DNA of 27,217 nucleotides from a virus, in IMG/VR virus record IMGVR_UViG_3300022856_000028, positions 1 through 27,217 of that record; one strand, 5' to 3'. Position 1 is the first letter of the stretch; every line of letters begins with the position of its first letter. Below the pieces are notes generated by a model. The model had not been told where the DNA came from and ran no database searches. It worked only from the letters and a program-made list of their open reading frames with translations. Below are positions 1 to 8,129 of the stretch, in pieces. The position numbers were made by a program, and so were the translations under genes.

Positions 1-47
1 CCTTCGTGTGCATAACCGCGAATTAAAGTTTCAAGGAATTTAATAAA

Positions 48-428
48 ATGGCGACACGGGGGCGAAAGCCTATGCCGACGGAATTGCGTGTTGTTGGTGG
101 TAATGCTGGCAAGCGGGCGCTACCTGTTGACGAGCCGATGACTGATGGTGTCCCGGTCTCCCCAAAGAAATTGAAAAAGCGCGAGGGCGAACTGTGGGAA
201 CAATTTATTGCCTCTGCTTTTTGGCTGACTGAGCACGATAGCCCGAAAGCGTTTATGTGGGTTTGTCTTCACGCGGAATTTGAAAAATCGCCATCTAAAA
301 TGATTGCCGGGCGCATTGCTCAATTGCGGGCGCTTGGTTCGGAGCTTGGACTGGACCCGGCGTCACGGAGTCGATTGGGTGGTAATGGCAAAGACAAAAA
401 AGAAAAAGACCCCTACTTCGACGACTGA
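48..428 (+). CDS. terS: Terminase small subunit (P27 family)
   Basis: This is the DNA-recognition subunit of the packaging motor; it binds the phage DNA and hands it to the large terminase. The 126-residue product has the P27-family look. Its N-terminus reads RGRKPMPTELRVVGGNAGKR, a basic stretch typical of that family, and its C-terminal part contains ALGSELGLDPASRSRL, the usual conserved end. The ATG at 48 is preceded by an AAGGAA Shine-Dalgarno around 33-38. The gene overlaps the large terminase start by 44 nt, the normal P27 arrangement. At 126 residues it is a little short for the family but looks complete. The assignment rests on recognised motifs, not on a search. Confidence 0.9.
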   Translation: MATRGRKPMPTELRVVGGNAGKRALPVDEPMTDGVPVSPKKLKKREGELWEQFIASAFWLTEHDSPKAFMWVCLHAEFEKSPSKMIAGRIAQLRALGSELGLDPASRSRLGGNGKDKKEKDPYFDD

Positions 429-2163
429 CCCGGTAACGCAATATGCGAAAGATGTTGCCTCTGGAAATAAGATTGCTGGTCCCCATGTTCGCGGGGCTTG
501 CGAGCGGCACCTGAGAGACTTGAAGGAAGGCCCTAAGCGCGGGTTATTCTGGGATATTAAAAAAGCAAACCATGTAATCAATTTTTTCCGTGAAAAGCTG
601 TTTGTCGATAAAGTTGCTGGCGATGTTTCCGAAGGTGACATGAAGCCGTTTGAGTTAATCGACTGGCAGGCGTTTATTGTTGGTTCTTTATTTGGATGGA
701 AGGCTCCGGACGGGTTCAGGCGCTTCCGGATGGCGTTTATAGAAACGGGAAAAGGTAGCGGGAAATCGCCGATTGCTGGGGGCGTGGGCATTTACATGCT
801 GACGGCTGATGGCGAACACCGGGCAGAGGTTTACGCTGCGGCGCAAAAAAAGGACCAGGCCAAGGTTTTGTTTCGTGATGCCGTGGCGATGGTTGAACAA
901 TCGCCGGACTTAGATAAGCGCCTGCACATGAGCGGGGGCTTTGAAAAGAATAATATCGCCTATTTGCGGAAGGGTTCTTTTTTCCGGCCTATCTCGACTG
1001 AGGACAGAGGCCGGGGGCAATCAGGCCCTAGACCTCACTGCGGCTTGCTTGACGAGATCCACGAACACTCGACGAATGCTATGGTTGAGATGATGCGGGC
1101 CGGTACGAAGGGCCGCAACCAAGCGTTAATATTTATGATCACCAATAGCGGGACTGATCGCACATCGGTCTGTTATGACTATCACGAATATGGCGCAAAG
1201 GTTTGTTCCGGGACACTGGAAGACGATAGTTTCTTTTCGTATATTTGTGCGCTTGATGAAGGTGACGACCCGTTCAAGGATGAGACGTGTTGGGCCAAAG
1301 CAAACCCTTCATTGAACACCACGATCACCGACAAATATTTACGGGAGCAGGTTATTCAGGCGCGGGGCATGCCGTCAAAACAGAACTTGGTTCTGCGGTT
1401 GAACTTTTGCGTTTGGACAGATGCGGAATCAACGTGGATTGGCAAAGAGATTTGGGACGCCTGCGAGGTTGAGCCGGATCGCGAACGTCTAAGTGGCAGG
1501 CAAGCATTTGGCGGACTTGATCTGTCCGGCAAAAAAGATTTAACAGCGCTTGCCGTTGCATTTGAGCCTGATGAAAACGGTGTTATTGACGCCTTCGTTG
1601 ATTTGTGGACGCCGGGAGACACGGTTCAGGAGCGGGTTGAAACTGATCGCGTACCTTATGATTTTTGGGTTCGCGATGGCTATTTGCATGCACCGCCCGG
1701 CAAGACGATTGATTATACATTTGTGGCCCGCCGGATTGGCGAGGTTGCGGCAGAGTTTGATTTAACAGAAATCGGGTATGACCGACATCGGATTGATTAT
1801 CTGATCGATGAAATGGACGCCGAGGGCGTTGACTGCTGGAATGGCGGCGACGAAGACGGCGGGACCGGGATCAAACTTACCCCCCACGGTCAAGGGTTCG
1901 TCGATATGGGCTTGGCGGTCGAGGCTGCTGAGGAAGTTATTTTAAACGGCAAGTTGCGCGTCTGGATTAACCCAGTTTTGCGCTGGAATGTTGCGTCAAC
2001 CGTTTTGGATGAAGACGCAGCCGGAAACCGGAAGCCAAATAAACGAAAAGCGACGGGCCGCATTGACGGGCTTGTAGCGTTGATCATGGCAATTCGCCTG
2101 GCTTCGGAAAATGCTGAAAACAGCGGTTCATCCATTTACGAACAAGATGAAATTTTTGTATAA
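385..2163 (+). CDS. terL: Terminase large subunit (ATPase and nuclease)
   Basis: This is the packaging motor, which pumps DNA into the procapsid through the portal and cuts it. The 592-residue product has a Walker A-like motif ETGKGSGKS near residues 120-128 and a Walker B-like CGLLDEIHEH near 219-228, with the usual TEDRGRGQSGPRP segment between. The C-terminal nuclease half starts with FGGLDLSGKKDLTAL, where the aspartate is a likely metal ligand, followed by the YDRHRIDYLIDEMD segment. The layout fits the Terminase_1 (YmfN/HK97-like) group. I chose the ATG at 385, which begins MAKTKKKK, over an in-frame TTG at 304 because the earlier start would add 27 atypical residues overlapping the small subunit. 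The portal gene follows after 12 nt. Confidence 0.93.
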   Translation: MAKTKKKKTPTSTTDPVTQYAKDVASGNKIAGPHVRGACERHLRDLKEGPKRGLFWDIKKANHVINFFREKLFVDKVAGDVSEGDMKPFELIDWQAFIVGSLFGWKAPDGFRRFRMAFIETGKGSGKSPIAGGVGIYMLTADGEHRAEVYAAAQKKDQAKVLFRDAVAMVEQSPDLDKRLHMSGGFEKNNIAYLRKGSFFRPISTEDRGRGQSGPRPHCGLLDEIHEHSTNAMVEMMRAGTKGRNQALIFMITNSGTDRTSVCYDYHEYGAKVCSGTLEDDSFFSYICALDEGDDPFKDETCWAKANPSLNTTITDKYLREQVIQARGMPSKQNLVLRLNFCVWTDAESTWIGKEIWDACEVEPDRERLSGRQAFGGLDLSGKKDLTALAVAFEPDENGVIDAFVDLWTPGDTVQERVETDRVPYDFWVRDGYLHAPPGKTIDYTFVARRIGEVAAEFDLTEIGYDRHRIDYLIDEMDAEGVDCWNGGDEDGGTGIKLTPHGQGFVDMGLAVEAAEEVILNGKLRVWINPVLRWNVASTVLDEDAAGNRKPNKRKATGRIDGLVALIMAIRLASENAENSGSSIYEQDEIFV

Positions 2164-2175
2164 GCGGGGCGATGC

Positions 2176-3720
2176 ATGGGCATTATGAAAAGCGCTGTTG
2201 CCGCCGTTTACAACGCTAGCGGAAAGTTTCTTTCGCAATCCGGGACGCCGAATTCAGGTGATGATTTCTGGTACAATCCCGTGGGGATGGACAACCATTC
2301 TGGTGTGAGAATAACGCCGGATATCGCTCTGAAGGCTTCTGCGGTTTATGCATGCGTTAAGGTGCTGGCGGAAACAATGGGGTCTCTCCCCCTGCGGATG
2401 TACCGCGAATTGCCGGGTGGCGGACGTGAAGAGGCGTCAAACCACCCGCTTGACGAGTTGCTCCGGTTCCAGCCTAACCAGACACAAACGGCTGTTGATT
2501 TCTGGGAAATGATGATGCTCCATGCCGCGTTGCGCGGTGGTGCCTATGCGGAGATTATACCCGGTGCGCGGGGCGCTGTTGACCAGTTATTGCCGTTGCA
2601 TACGGACAGAGTAACACCGGAGCGAATGCGGGACGGCTCGTTGCGGTTTAAGGTGGCTGATCCGAGAAACGGCATGACGCGGGTTTTGCTGCAAGAGGAA
2701 GTCTTTCGTGTTCCGGGTCTTTCGTCTGACGGCATTAGCGGGTTGCGGGCTATTGATCTGGCATCTGAGGATATCGGGCTTGGCATGGCGGCGGACGCTT
2801 ATGCGTCACGGGTATTTTCGAACAAACTGAATATTGGCGGCTTTCTGATCCACCCAAAAACGCTGTCGAACGAGGCGCAGAAGGGCCTTGTTCAAGCTCT
2901 GATGGAGCGGTTTGCGGGCATCAACAATACCCACCGCCCGATTGTCTTGCAGGAAGGCATGAAGTTTGAGCGGGCGATGATGGACGCCAAAGACGCGCAA
3001 TTGTTGGAAGCGCGGAAATGGCAAACCATTCTTGTCGCTCAACGGTTTCGTGTTCCGTTGCACATGCTTTCGATTGACGACCAAACCAACCGGTCAACGG
3101 TTGAGGCGCAAGCAATTGATTTTGTTAAATACACGCTACGTCCTTGGGTAAAGAGGATAGAGCAGGCAATTCGCCGTGACTTGATTGTTGCCAAAGGCAC
3201 ATACGTCGCCAAATTTAATTTGGAGGGGTTGCTTCGTGGCGATAGCGCGGCGCGGGCAAATTATTTCGGGGCGGCTTTGGGGTCTTCTGGCCGGGCGGCA
3301 TGGATGACGCCAAACGAGGTCCGGGCTATTGAGGGGATGAATCCGAGCGACGATCCCCGCGCTAATTTGCTGGGGGGCATGGCTGAGTCATCGCCTGCAA
3401 ATATGGCCGTTACTGACAATACACCTAACGGACGGGCCGACAGGTTGATCAGAAAAGAAGTTGCGGCAATTCGCAAATCATCTATGCGGCTGGCTGATAA
3501 CCCTGACGGATTCCGTCAATGGGTAACGGCTTTTTATGGCGGTCATTGTTCCTTTGTCATGGAGACGCTGGATATCCCGAAAGATGCTGCGCGGGTTTAC
3601 TGCGATTTTCAGCGCGACGAATGCCTGGCTGCAAACAACATTGAAACCATGCTGACCCGTTGGGAAGAAGATAAAGCGGCAGAGATTGCTGCGACACTGG
3701 AGAAACGAAATGAGCAATAA
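2176..3720 (+). CDS. Portal protein (HK97 type)
   Basis: The portal is the dodecameric ring at the head vertex through which DNA enters and leaves, and it docks both the terminase and the connector. The 514-residue product carries the HK97-family hallmark near its N-terminus, KASAVYACVKVLAETMGSLP followed by an LRMYREL stretch. Other recognised parts are HPLDELLRFQPN and the later FRVPLHMLSIDDQTNRSTVEAQ segment. It starts at ATG 2176, 12 nt after the large terminase stop; the Shine-Dalgarno is weak (GGGGCGA), and an in-frame ATG at 2185 is possible. The 3' end overlaps the protease start by 11 nt, so the two are probably translationally coupled. The length is slightly above the roughly 400-450 residues common in this family, through a C-terminal extension of about 100 residues of unknown role. 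Confidence 0.93.
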   Translation: MGIMKSAVAAVYNASGKFLSQSGTPNSGDDFWYNPVGMDNHSGVRITPDIALKASAVYACVKVLAETMGSLPLRMYRELPGGGREEASNHPLDELLRFQPNQTQTAVDFWEMMMLHAALRGGAYAEIIPGARGAVDQLLPLHTDRVTPERMRDGSLRFKVADPRNGMTRVLLQEEVFRVPGLSSDGISGLRAIDLASEDIGLGMAADAYASRVFSNKLNIGGFLIHPKTLSNEAQKGLVQALMERFAGINNTHRPIVLQEGMKFERAMMDAKDAQLLEARKWQTILVAQRFRVPLHMLSIDDQTNRSTVEAQAIDFVKYTLRPWVKRIEQAIRRDLIVAKGTYVAKFNLEGLLRGDSAARANYFGAALGSSGRAAWMTPNEVRAIEGMNPSDDPRANLLGGMAESSPANMAVTDNTPNGRADRLIRKEVAAIRKSSMRLADNPDGFRQWVTAFYGGHCSFVMETLDIPKDAARVYCDFQRDECLAANNIETMLTRWEEDKAAEIAATLEKRNEQ

Positions 3721-5002
3721 AATCGGGAATATGCGCCGGGAACTGCGCAATAGCGTGGGCCGTCCTGTTGCCTATCAGATTCGCGAGGGCTTGGGGGCAT
3801 CCTTGGTGCCTGTTCTTGAGCGGGTTATGCGCGGGGATAAGGTTCTGGACGGTGAGTTTTACGGGGCCGTTGTTGACGACGCGCCGGAGAAATCAGCCAC
3901 GCGCGATGCGATTGCCAAACAACTTGCCGGGCCGATGATTATTCCGGCTGGAAAGGGCGGAAAGTCAACCGCACTGGTTTCGATGCGCGGCATGGCAATG
4001 TACGATGTTGAATATCAGCCGATGGCGTTTTCAACACTGCTCCTTTCGCAGACAATGGCCGCGCTTGGTGCTGATCCTGACATTGGCCTGATCATTCTAC
4101 ATATCGATAGCCCAGGTGGCGTTGTTACCGGAACGAAAGAGGCGGCGGATGCCGTTTATAAGGCGCGACAGTCAAAGCCAGTTGTCGCGCTAGTCAATCC
4201 TTTGTGTGCGTCGGCCGCATACTGGATCGCCTCACAAGCGTCTGAAATTGTCGCGGTTCCGTCCGCTGATGTTGGTTCGGTCGGCGTGTTTATGATGCAC
4301 GCCGAATGCTCAAAGATGCTGGAAATGGACGGTGTGAAGCCGACCTTCATTTTTGCCAAAGACAGCCCCTATAAGATTGAGGGTAATTCGTTTGAGCCAT
4401 TGAGCGAGGAAGCTGAAGAGTATTTTCAGGGCGAGGTAGACGCGATCATGACTGAGTTTGTCAAAGCCATCTCACGCGGGCGCGGAGTGCCTGTCTCCAA
4501 GGTTCTCGCTGATTTTGGCAAGGGCCGGACAATGCTTGCTCCTGCTGCAAAAACTGCTGGCATGGTTGATCGTTGCGCGCCGCTTGGGCAGGCGTTGGGC
4601 CGATGGGGTATTGGCGGCGGGGTTGCTGAGGTCCGGCAGCGTCGCGGCGAAGATGATACGCCGGATGCTAATGCTGTTGCAGGGTATTCTATCACTATCG
4701 GCGCTGGCGGCGCTGGCGGCGCAGGAGAATCAGCGGATGCTTGGGCCGATATGCTGGCGGGGGCTGAGTTTGGCGACCATACGGATATTGAGACGCCAGA
4801 AGAGGTTGTAGCATGGGTCGATGCACAAGATGGCGGTGAAGAATTGGCCGCTGATATTGACGATGTTGCGGATGTGTCGGAAGAAGGCGCTCGCGATGTT
4901 GGCGCTAATGAAACTGCAAACGATGATGACAATGCGGACGATGAACGCACCGCACAAATCGACTCAGCAAACCGGCGGCTCGCTGTAAAGCGCCGCGCCT
5001 AA
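3710..5002 (+). CDS. Head maturation protease, S49/ClpP-like, with acidic C-terminal tail
   Basis: This protease acts inside the procapsid to trim scaffold and capsid N-termini. The 430-residue product has the S49 (lambda gpC/SppA) signature: GLIILHIDSPGGVVTGTKEA near 126-145, then LCASAAYWIAS with the likely nucleophile Ser168, and YKIEGN with the likely general base Lys222. The serine-lysine spacing is close to that in lambda gpC. Residues beyond about 310 are rich in Asp, Glu, Ala and Gly and end in a basic NRRLAVKRRA tail, which looks like a built-in scaffolding domain. I chose ATG 3710, with GGAGA nine bases upstream, which overlaps the portal stop by 11 nt; an upstream in-frame start at 3686 lacks support. 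A terminator-like hairpin lies between it and the capsid gene. Confidence 0.88.
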   Translation: MSNKIGNMRRELRNSVGRPVAYQIREGLGASLVPVLERVMRGDKVLDGEFYGAVVDDAPEKSATRDAIAKQLAGPMIIPAGKGGKSTALVSMRGMAMYDVEYQPMAFSTLLLSQTMAALGADPDIGLIILHIDSPGGVVTGTKEAADAVYKARQSKPVVALVNPLCASAAYWIASQASEIVAVPSADVGSVGVFMMHAECSKMLEMDGVKPTFIFAKDSPYKIEGNSFEPLSEEAEEYFQGEVDAIMTEFVKAISRGRGVPVSKVLADFGKGRTMLAPAAKTAGMVDRCAPLGQALGRWGIGGGVAEVRQRRGEDDTPDANAVAGYSITIGAGGAGGAGESADAWADMLAGAEFGDHTDIETPEEVVAWVDAQDGGEELAADIDDVADVSEEGARDVGANETANDDDNADDERTAQIDSANRRLAVKRRA

Positions 5003-5076
5003 GCAAATTCACGGGTAGCGGCTCTGTTGAGACCGTGATCCCGACATAGTGCGGCACTGCCGCAAATTAAACCATA

Positions 5077-5101
5077 GGGCTCCCAATCGGGGGCCTTTTT
5101 T
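5077..5101 (+). terminator. Intrinsic terminator-like hairpin before the capsid gene
   Basis: The sequence GGCTCCC (5078-5084) can pair with GGGGGCC (5089-5095) around an AATC loop. This makes a 7-bp stem with one G-T pair, directly followed by six T residues at 5096-5101. This is a textbook Rho-independent terminator shape. It sits 14 nt upstream of the capsid start and immediately before that gene's GGAG ribosome-binding site, inside an otherwise continuous late operon. Late phage transcription would have to read through it, or it could act as an RNA-processing or stability element. Confidence 0.6.
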
Positions 5102-5115
5102 CGTGGAGAATTATT

Positions 5116-6600
5116 ATGAATACCAAAAAACTTTTTGCATGGGGTTTCGCTTTTGCGGCCTTGTGCCTCGTTGCCGTTGTGGGCGAGCCTGCTATGGCTG
5201 CACAAGCAATTCATTTGGATGCGCACAGCTATTTCAGTGAAGCTGCTGGCGCAGGTATGGCCCTTGCCGGACTTGGGCGCATCAAACTTTTGCGTGACAA
5301 AAAATCTGCTCTCTTGAAAGAGGCCGACGCCATCAATGTCAAGATCGACGATGGCGATGCATCGGAAGACGATGTTGCCCGCCTTGCCGCCATCACTGAT
5401 GACGGTGGTGACCTGGATCAGGCGAATGTTTCTATCAGTCGTGAAGAAAAGTTGATGGCGCAAAAGCGCAATATGGCGCCTGTTGTCGATATCAACGAAG
5501 ATACCGACGAAGAAATTGAAGCGAAAGCTCCTGCGCTGCCGAAAAAGGAAGCCGATGCTTTTTCCTCTTTTGGTGAACAGCTCCAGGCTGTTGCCCATGC
5601 CGGGATGAACAAAGGCGGCTCCTACGATAACCGACTTGTCTATCAGGCAGCGGCATCCGGTGCCAATGAGGCCGTACCTTCTGAGGGCGGGTTCCTGGTG
5701 CAGCAGGATTATTCAACAACCATGTTGGATTTGATGCACGAAATGGGCGAGGTCGTATCCCGCGTTCGTCGTATCCCGATTTCGGTTGGCAACGGCATTA
5801 AATTGCCCGCGATCGATGAAACCAGTCGCGCCAATGGCTCCCGCTTCGGTGGGGTCCAGGCCTATTGGGCCGACGAGGCCGGTACGGTGGCTGCAAGTAA
5901 GCCGAAGTTCCGCACCATGGAACTCAGCCTTGAAAAGCTGATGGCGGTTGGCTACGCAACTGAGGAATTGCTTGCTGACGCTCCGGCGCTTGAATCTGTT
6001 ATGACTTCGGCGTTCACCGAAGAACTGACGTTCAAAACGGAAGATGCAATTATCAATGGCACCGGCGCAGGCCAGCCGTTGGGCATCCTCAACTCCGGCG
6101 CAACGGTTTCTGTCTCGAAACAGTCCGGGCAGGCTGCTGCAACCATCGTCACGCAAAACATTCTGGATATGTGGGCTCGCACGCCAATTCGTTCGCGCCG
6201 CAATCTTGTATGGGTTGTCAATCAGGACATTGAGCCGCAACTGTTCGGCCTGACACTGGGTTCCGGTACTGCGGTTGTCTTGCTGTATACGCCTCCTGGT
6301 GTGAACGGCAACAACTCCCCGTATGGCCTGTTGATGGGCCGTCCGGTTATTCCGATTGAATATGCGGCAACGCTCGGAACGGTTGGCGACATGATCCTGT
6401 TTGATCCGATGTCATACGTCATGATCGACAAGAACGGGGTTAGCCAGGCATCCAGCATGCATCTGCGGTTCCTGTATGACGAAATGACTTTCCGGTTCAC
6501 ATACCGGGTCGATGGTCAACCTGTCTGGAATTCGCCGGTTACGCCGTACAAGGGGTCTAACACCATCTCCCCATACATCACTTTGGCGACACGGGCTTAA
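5116..6600 (+). CDS. Major capsid protein (HK97 fold) with signal-peptide-like N-terminus
   Basis: This is the main shell protein. The 494-residue product has an N-terminal region rich in charged and coiled-coil-like sequence (about 50-150), matching an HK97 delta (scaffold) domain. The shell domain follows, beginning near SEGGFLVQQDYSTTMLDLMH and containing the typical TEELLADAPALESV and IINGTGAGQPLGIL segments and a C-terminal FRFTYRVDGQPVWNSPVTPY end. ATG 5116 has a good GGAG site at 5104-5107. Unusually, residues 1-29 read as a Sec signal peptide: Lys-Lys, a hydrophobic core, then EPAMA before Ala29. An internal ATG at 5257 (residue 48, MALAGLGRIKLL) would give a conventional capsid start but has no clear ribosome-binding site. 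Cleavage by the upstream protease is expected between the delta and shell domains. Confidence 0.93.
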   Translation: MNTKKLFAWGFAFAALCLVAVVGEPAMAAQAIHLDAHSYFSEAAGAGMALAGLGRIKLLRDKKSALLKEADAINVKIDDGDASEDDVARLAAITDDGGDLDQANVSISREEKLMAQKRNMAPVVDINEDTDEEIEAKAPALPKKEADAFSSFGEQLQAVAHAGMNKGGSYDNRLVYQAAASGANEAVPSEGGFLVQQDYSTTMLDLMHEMGEVVSRVRRIPISVGNGIKLPAIDETSRANGSRFGGVQAYWADEAGTVAASKPKFRTMELSLEKLMAVGYATEELLADAPALESVMTSAFTEELTFKTEDAIINGTGAGQPLGILNSGATVSVSKQSGQAAATIVTQNILDMWARTPIRSRRNLVWVVNQDIEPQLFGLTLGSGTAVVLLYTPPGVNGNNSPYGLLMGRPVIPIEYAATLGTVGDMILFDPMSYVMIDKNGVSQASSMHLRFLYDEMTFRFTYRVDGQPVWNSPVTPYKGSNTISPYITLATRA

Positions 6601-6611
6601 TCATTGTGACT

Positions 6612-6632
6612 GGGACTGGTTTGCGCCAGCCC
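6612..6632 (+). other. Hairpin downstream of the capsid gene
   Basis: GGG-A-CTGG (6612-6619) can pair with CCAG-CCC (6626-6632) around a TTTGCG loop, giving a 7-bp stem with one bulged A. Only three T residues follow, so it is a poor terminator. It may instead protect the 3' end of the capsid message. It lies in the 69-nt gap before the putative decoration gene. Confidence 0.4.
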
Positions 6633-6669
6633 CTTTCGCATATCAATTTTTTGAAGAAGGAAGATTATT

Positions 6670-7143
6670 ATGAAGGGCATTAACATTGCCGAAATGGGGC
6701 ACATCGTTAACGTGCTCCCTCCGGTTGATATCAACGGCGGTGCCAACGGTGACGTTTTCTCAATGGAAAACCACGGTCACGCCACCGTCATTGTGCAAGT
6801 TGGGGTATCGGCTGCGGCCTTTACCAAGATCATCGTGAATGAATGCACGTCACTTGCATCGGCAGGTGCGACCGCAATTGCATTCAACGCGTACAAAGAA
6901 GAAACGGCGGCGGGCGATACGCTCGGTTCCGCTGTTGCTGTTGCGGCGGCTGGCGTGACGCCATCTGCCAACAACAGCATCTTTTATGTGATTGAGATTG
7001 ATGCAAGCGCATTGTCGGACGGGTCTCATTTCGTTCAACTTAGTTTAACCAATGCGTCAGGCAACAGCGTTATTGCTTCGGCGGTCGCTGTGTTGAGTGG
7101 CAGCCGTTATGCACAAGATCAATCTGTAACAGCCATCGCCTAA
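6670..7143 (+). CDS. Putative head decoration/structural protein
   Basis: The 157-residue protein is rich in small residues (Ala, Val, Ser, Gly) and beta-forming stretches. It has no enzyme motifs, signal peptide or membrane segment. It begins with MKGINIAEMGHIVNVLPP and continues through NGDVFSMENHGHATVIVQVG, a pattern I associate with small phage structural proteins encoded just after the major capsid. Its position next to the capsid gene, a strong AAGGAAG ribosome-binding site and a terminator directly after it suggest high expression, as needed for a capsid decoration protein. No specific family name can be assigned from sequence alone. A tail or neck role is possible but less likely given the location. 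Confidence 0.6.
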   Translation: MKGINIAEMGHIVNVLPPVDINGGANGDVFSMENHGHATVIVQVGVSAAAFTKIIVNECTSLASAGATAIAFNAYKEETAAGDTLGSAVAVAAAGVTPSANNSIFYVIEIDASALSDGSHFVQLSLTNASGNSVIASAVAVLSGSRYAQDQSVTAIA

Positions 7144-7161
7144 TATGGCGGACTAAACAAG

Positions 7162-7193
7162 GGCGGGCGGTCTCCGGGTCGCTCGCCTTTTTT
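7162..7193 (+). terminator. Intrinsic terminator after the decoration gene
   Basis: GGCGGGCG (7162-7169) pairs with CGCTCGCC (7180-7187) to give an 8-bp GC-rich stem with one G-T pair and a 10-nt loop. Six T residues follow at 7188-7193. The ribosome-binding site of the next gene (GGAGA, 7194-7198) starts immediately after the T run, the same arrangement as before the capsid gene. Confidence 0.65.
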
Positions 7194-7204
7194 GGAGAAT
7201 AACG

Positions 7205-7489
7205 ATGCAAGTCATTCAGTTAATCGGGCGTTATGCCGGACATCTTGTCGATATGCCTTATGCTGAGGCCCGGTCAAACATTGACAACGGAACGGCGGCC
7301 AAGCCCGGCGATACAATTCTGATGCCGGGTCTTGCCCTGTCGGATGAGGCAAAAGAAGCGATCCGAGATGCGGGCGGCGAGTCTGAACCGAAGAAGCCCG
7401 CCGCGAAAAGAGCGCATGCTGATGACGGAACGTTCAAAGCCGACAATCCCGCAACGCCGGGAGTTAACGAAGCCTACCGCAAGTCATAA
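7205..7489 (+). CDS. Small Ala/Lys-rich phage head-region protein
   Basis: The 94-residue product has two parts. Residues 1-45 form a compact segment (IGRYAGHLVDMPYAEARSNI). Residues 55-94 form a flexible Lys/Ala/Asp-rich tail ending in DDGTFKADNPATPGVNEAY. Very similar tails occur in short uncharacterised proteins encoded next to phage capsid genes, in the position that FI/head-completion proteins occupy in lambda. The ATG at 7205 has GGAGA just upstream, right after a terminator T run. There is no catalytic motif. It is the last head gene before the sugar cassette, which starts one base after its stop codon. The function is unknown; it may be a minor head or packaging accessory protein. Confidence 0.6.
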   Translation: MQVIQLIGRYAGHLVDMPYAEARSNIDNGTAAKPGDTILMPGLALSDEAKEAIRDAGGESEPKKPAAKRAHADDGTFKADNPATPGVNEAYRKS

Positions 7490-7490
7490 A

Positions 7491-8129
7491 ATGGGTCGCA
7501 AGGCATGGCCCGTTCCCGCTATGTGGTCGGGCGAGCCGTGTGTGATTGTTGGTGGCGGTCCTTCGCTGTCATTGAAACAAATCAATCATCTGGCGATGGC
7601 AAGGCTATCAAATAAATGCCGGGTCATCGCCGTAAACAATTCGATTTATCCATGCTGGTTTGCCGACTGGCTTCATGGGTGTGATTTCAAGTGGTGGAAC
7701 TGGCATAAAGAGGCGGCGCTTAAATTTACTGGCATCAAAACGACTTGCACAGAAACAACCCCGGCGATCTGGGCGCATTATATCGAGGTTGCGCCGGTTG
7801 GTGATGACGGATTGAGAACTGGGTTTGCTCCTGAACCACATATGGTTGAGGGCGGCGGCAACGGTGGCTATCAGGCTATCCAGTTGGCGGTGAAGGCGGG
7901 CAGTCCAAAAGTTTTGTTACTTGGTTTTGATATGCGGATTAGCGACGATCAGGCGCACTGGTTCGGAGATCACCCTGACCGGATAAGATCAAATTACGAG
8001 GGGACTATGTTGCCGAATTTTCCGGGCCTTGCCGTTGCGTTAAAAGAGCGTGGCGTTGAGTGTATAAATTGCAGTCCGGGAAGTGCGTTAACTGATTTCC
8101 CGATGGCAAGGATGGAGGATGTTCTATGA
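7491..8129 (+). CDS. MptE-like/DUF115-type Rossmann protein ('norphogenetic' type)
   Basis: The 212-residue cytosolic protein opens with CVIVGGGPSLSLKQINHL, a glycine-rich nucleotide-binding loop. It continues with VIAVNNSIYPCWFADWLHGCD, then GGNGGYQAIQLAVKAGSPKV and LLLGFDM, ending with an HWFGDHP segment. This set of motifs matches phage proteins often labelled norphogenetic protein or 6-hydroxymethylpterin diphosphokinase MptE-like. Relatives of DUF115 occur in bacterial glycosylation loci, for example flagellin modification. I chose ATG 7491 (MGRKAW), one base past the previous stop, rather than an upstream in-frame start at 7332 that overlaps the previous gene heavily. Its stop overlaps the start of a small membrane peptide (ATGA). 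A role in making or transferring a sugar is inferred from the neighbouring genes; the substrate is unknown. Confidence 0.7.
   Translation: MGRKAWPVPAMWSGEPCVIVGGGPSLSLKQINHLAMARLSNKCRVIAVNNSIYPCWFADWLHGCDFKWWNWHKEAALKFTGIKTTCTETTPAIWAHYIEVAPVGDDGLRTGFAPEPHMVEGGGNGGYQAIQLAVKAGSPKVLLLGFDMRISDDQAHWFGDHPDRIRSNYEGTMLPNFPGLAVALKERGVECINCSPGSALTDFPMARMEDVL
8114..8118 (+). promoter_or_regulatory. Strong ribosome-binding site for the 26-residue peptide
   Basis: GGAGG at 8114-8118 lies 7 nt before the ATG at 8126. It is one of the best Shine-Dalgarno sequences in the cassette, supporting translation of the very short gene that follows. Confidence 0.6.

Noticed and set aside
2-43. Frame open from the window edge to a TAA at 41-43, possibly the 3' end of an upstream gene
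   Set aside because: Only 13 codons are visible and no motif is recognisable, so it cannot be told from chance.
4426-4950. 174-codon open frame on the minus strand, Ser/Ala/Pro-rich
   Set aside because: It is antisense to the acidic protease tail; the low-complexity composition is what that repeat-like coding sequence gives when read backwards.
4999-5598. 199-codon minus-strand open frame across the protease-capsid gap
   Set aside because: It runs through the capsid start and the terminator hairpin, and its protein has no recognisable pattern.
5713-6240. 175-codon minus-strand open frame inside the capsid gene
   Set aside because: It is fully antisense to a clear capsid coding region, with no motif or start signal.
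7332-7490. Upstream extension of the MptE-like gene
   Set aside because: The extra 53 residues are Arg/Lys-rich and overlap the previous gene almost throughout; the family-like sequence starts just after ATG 7491.
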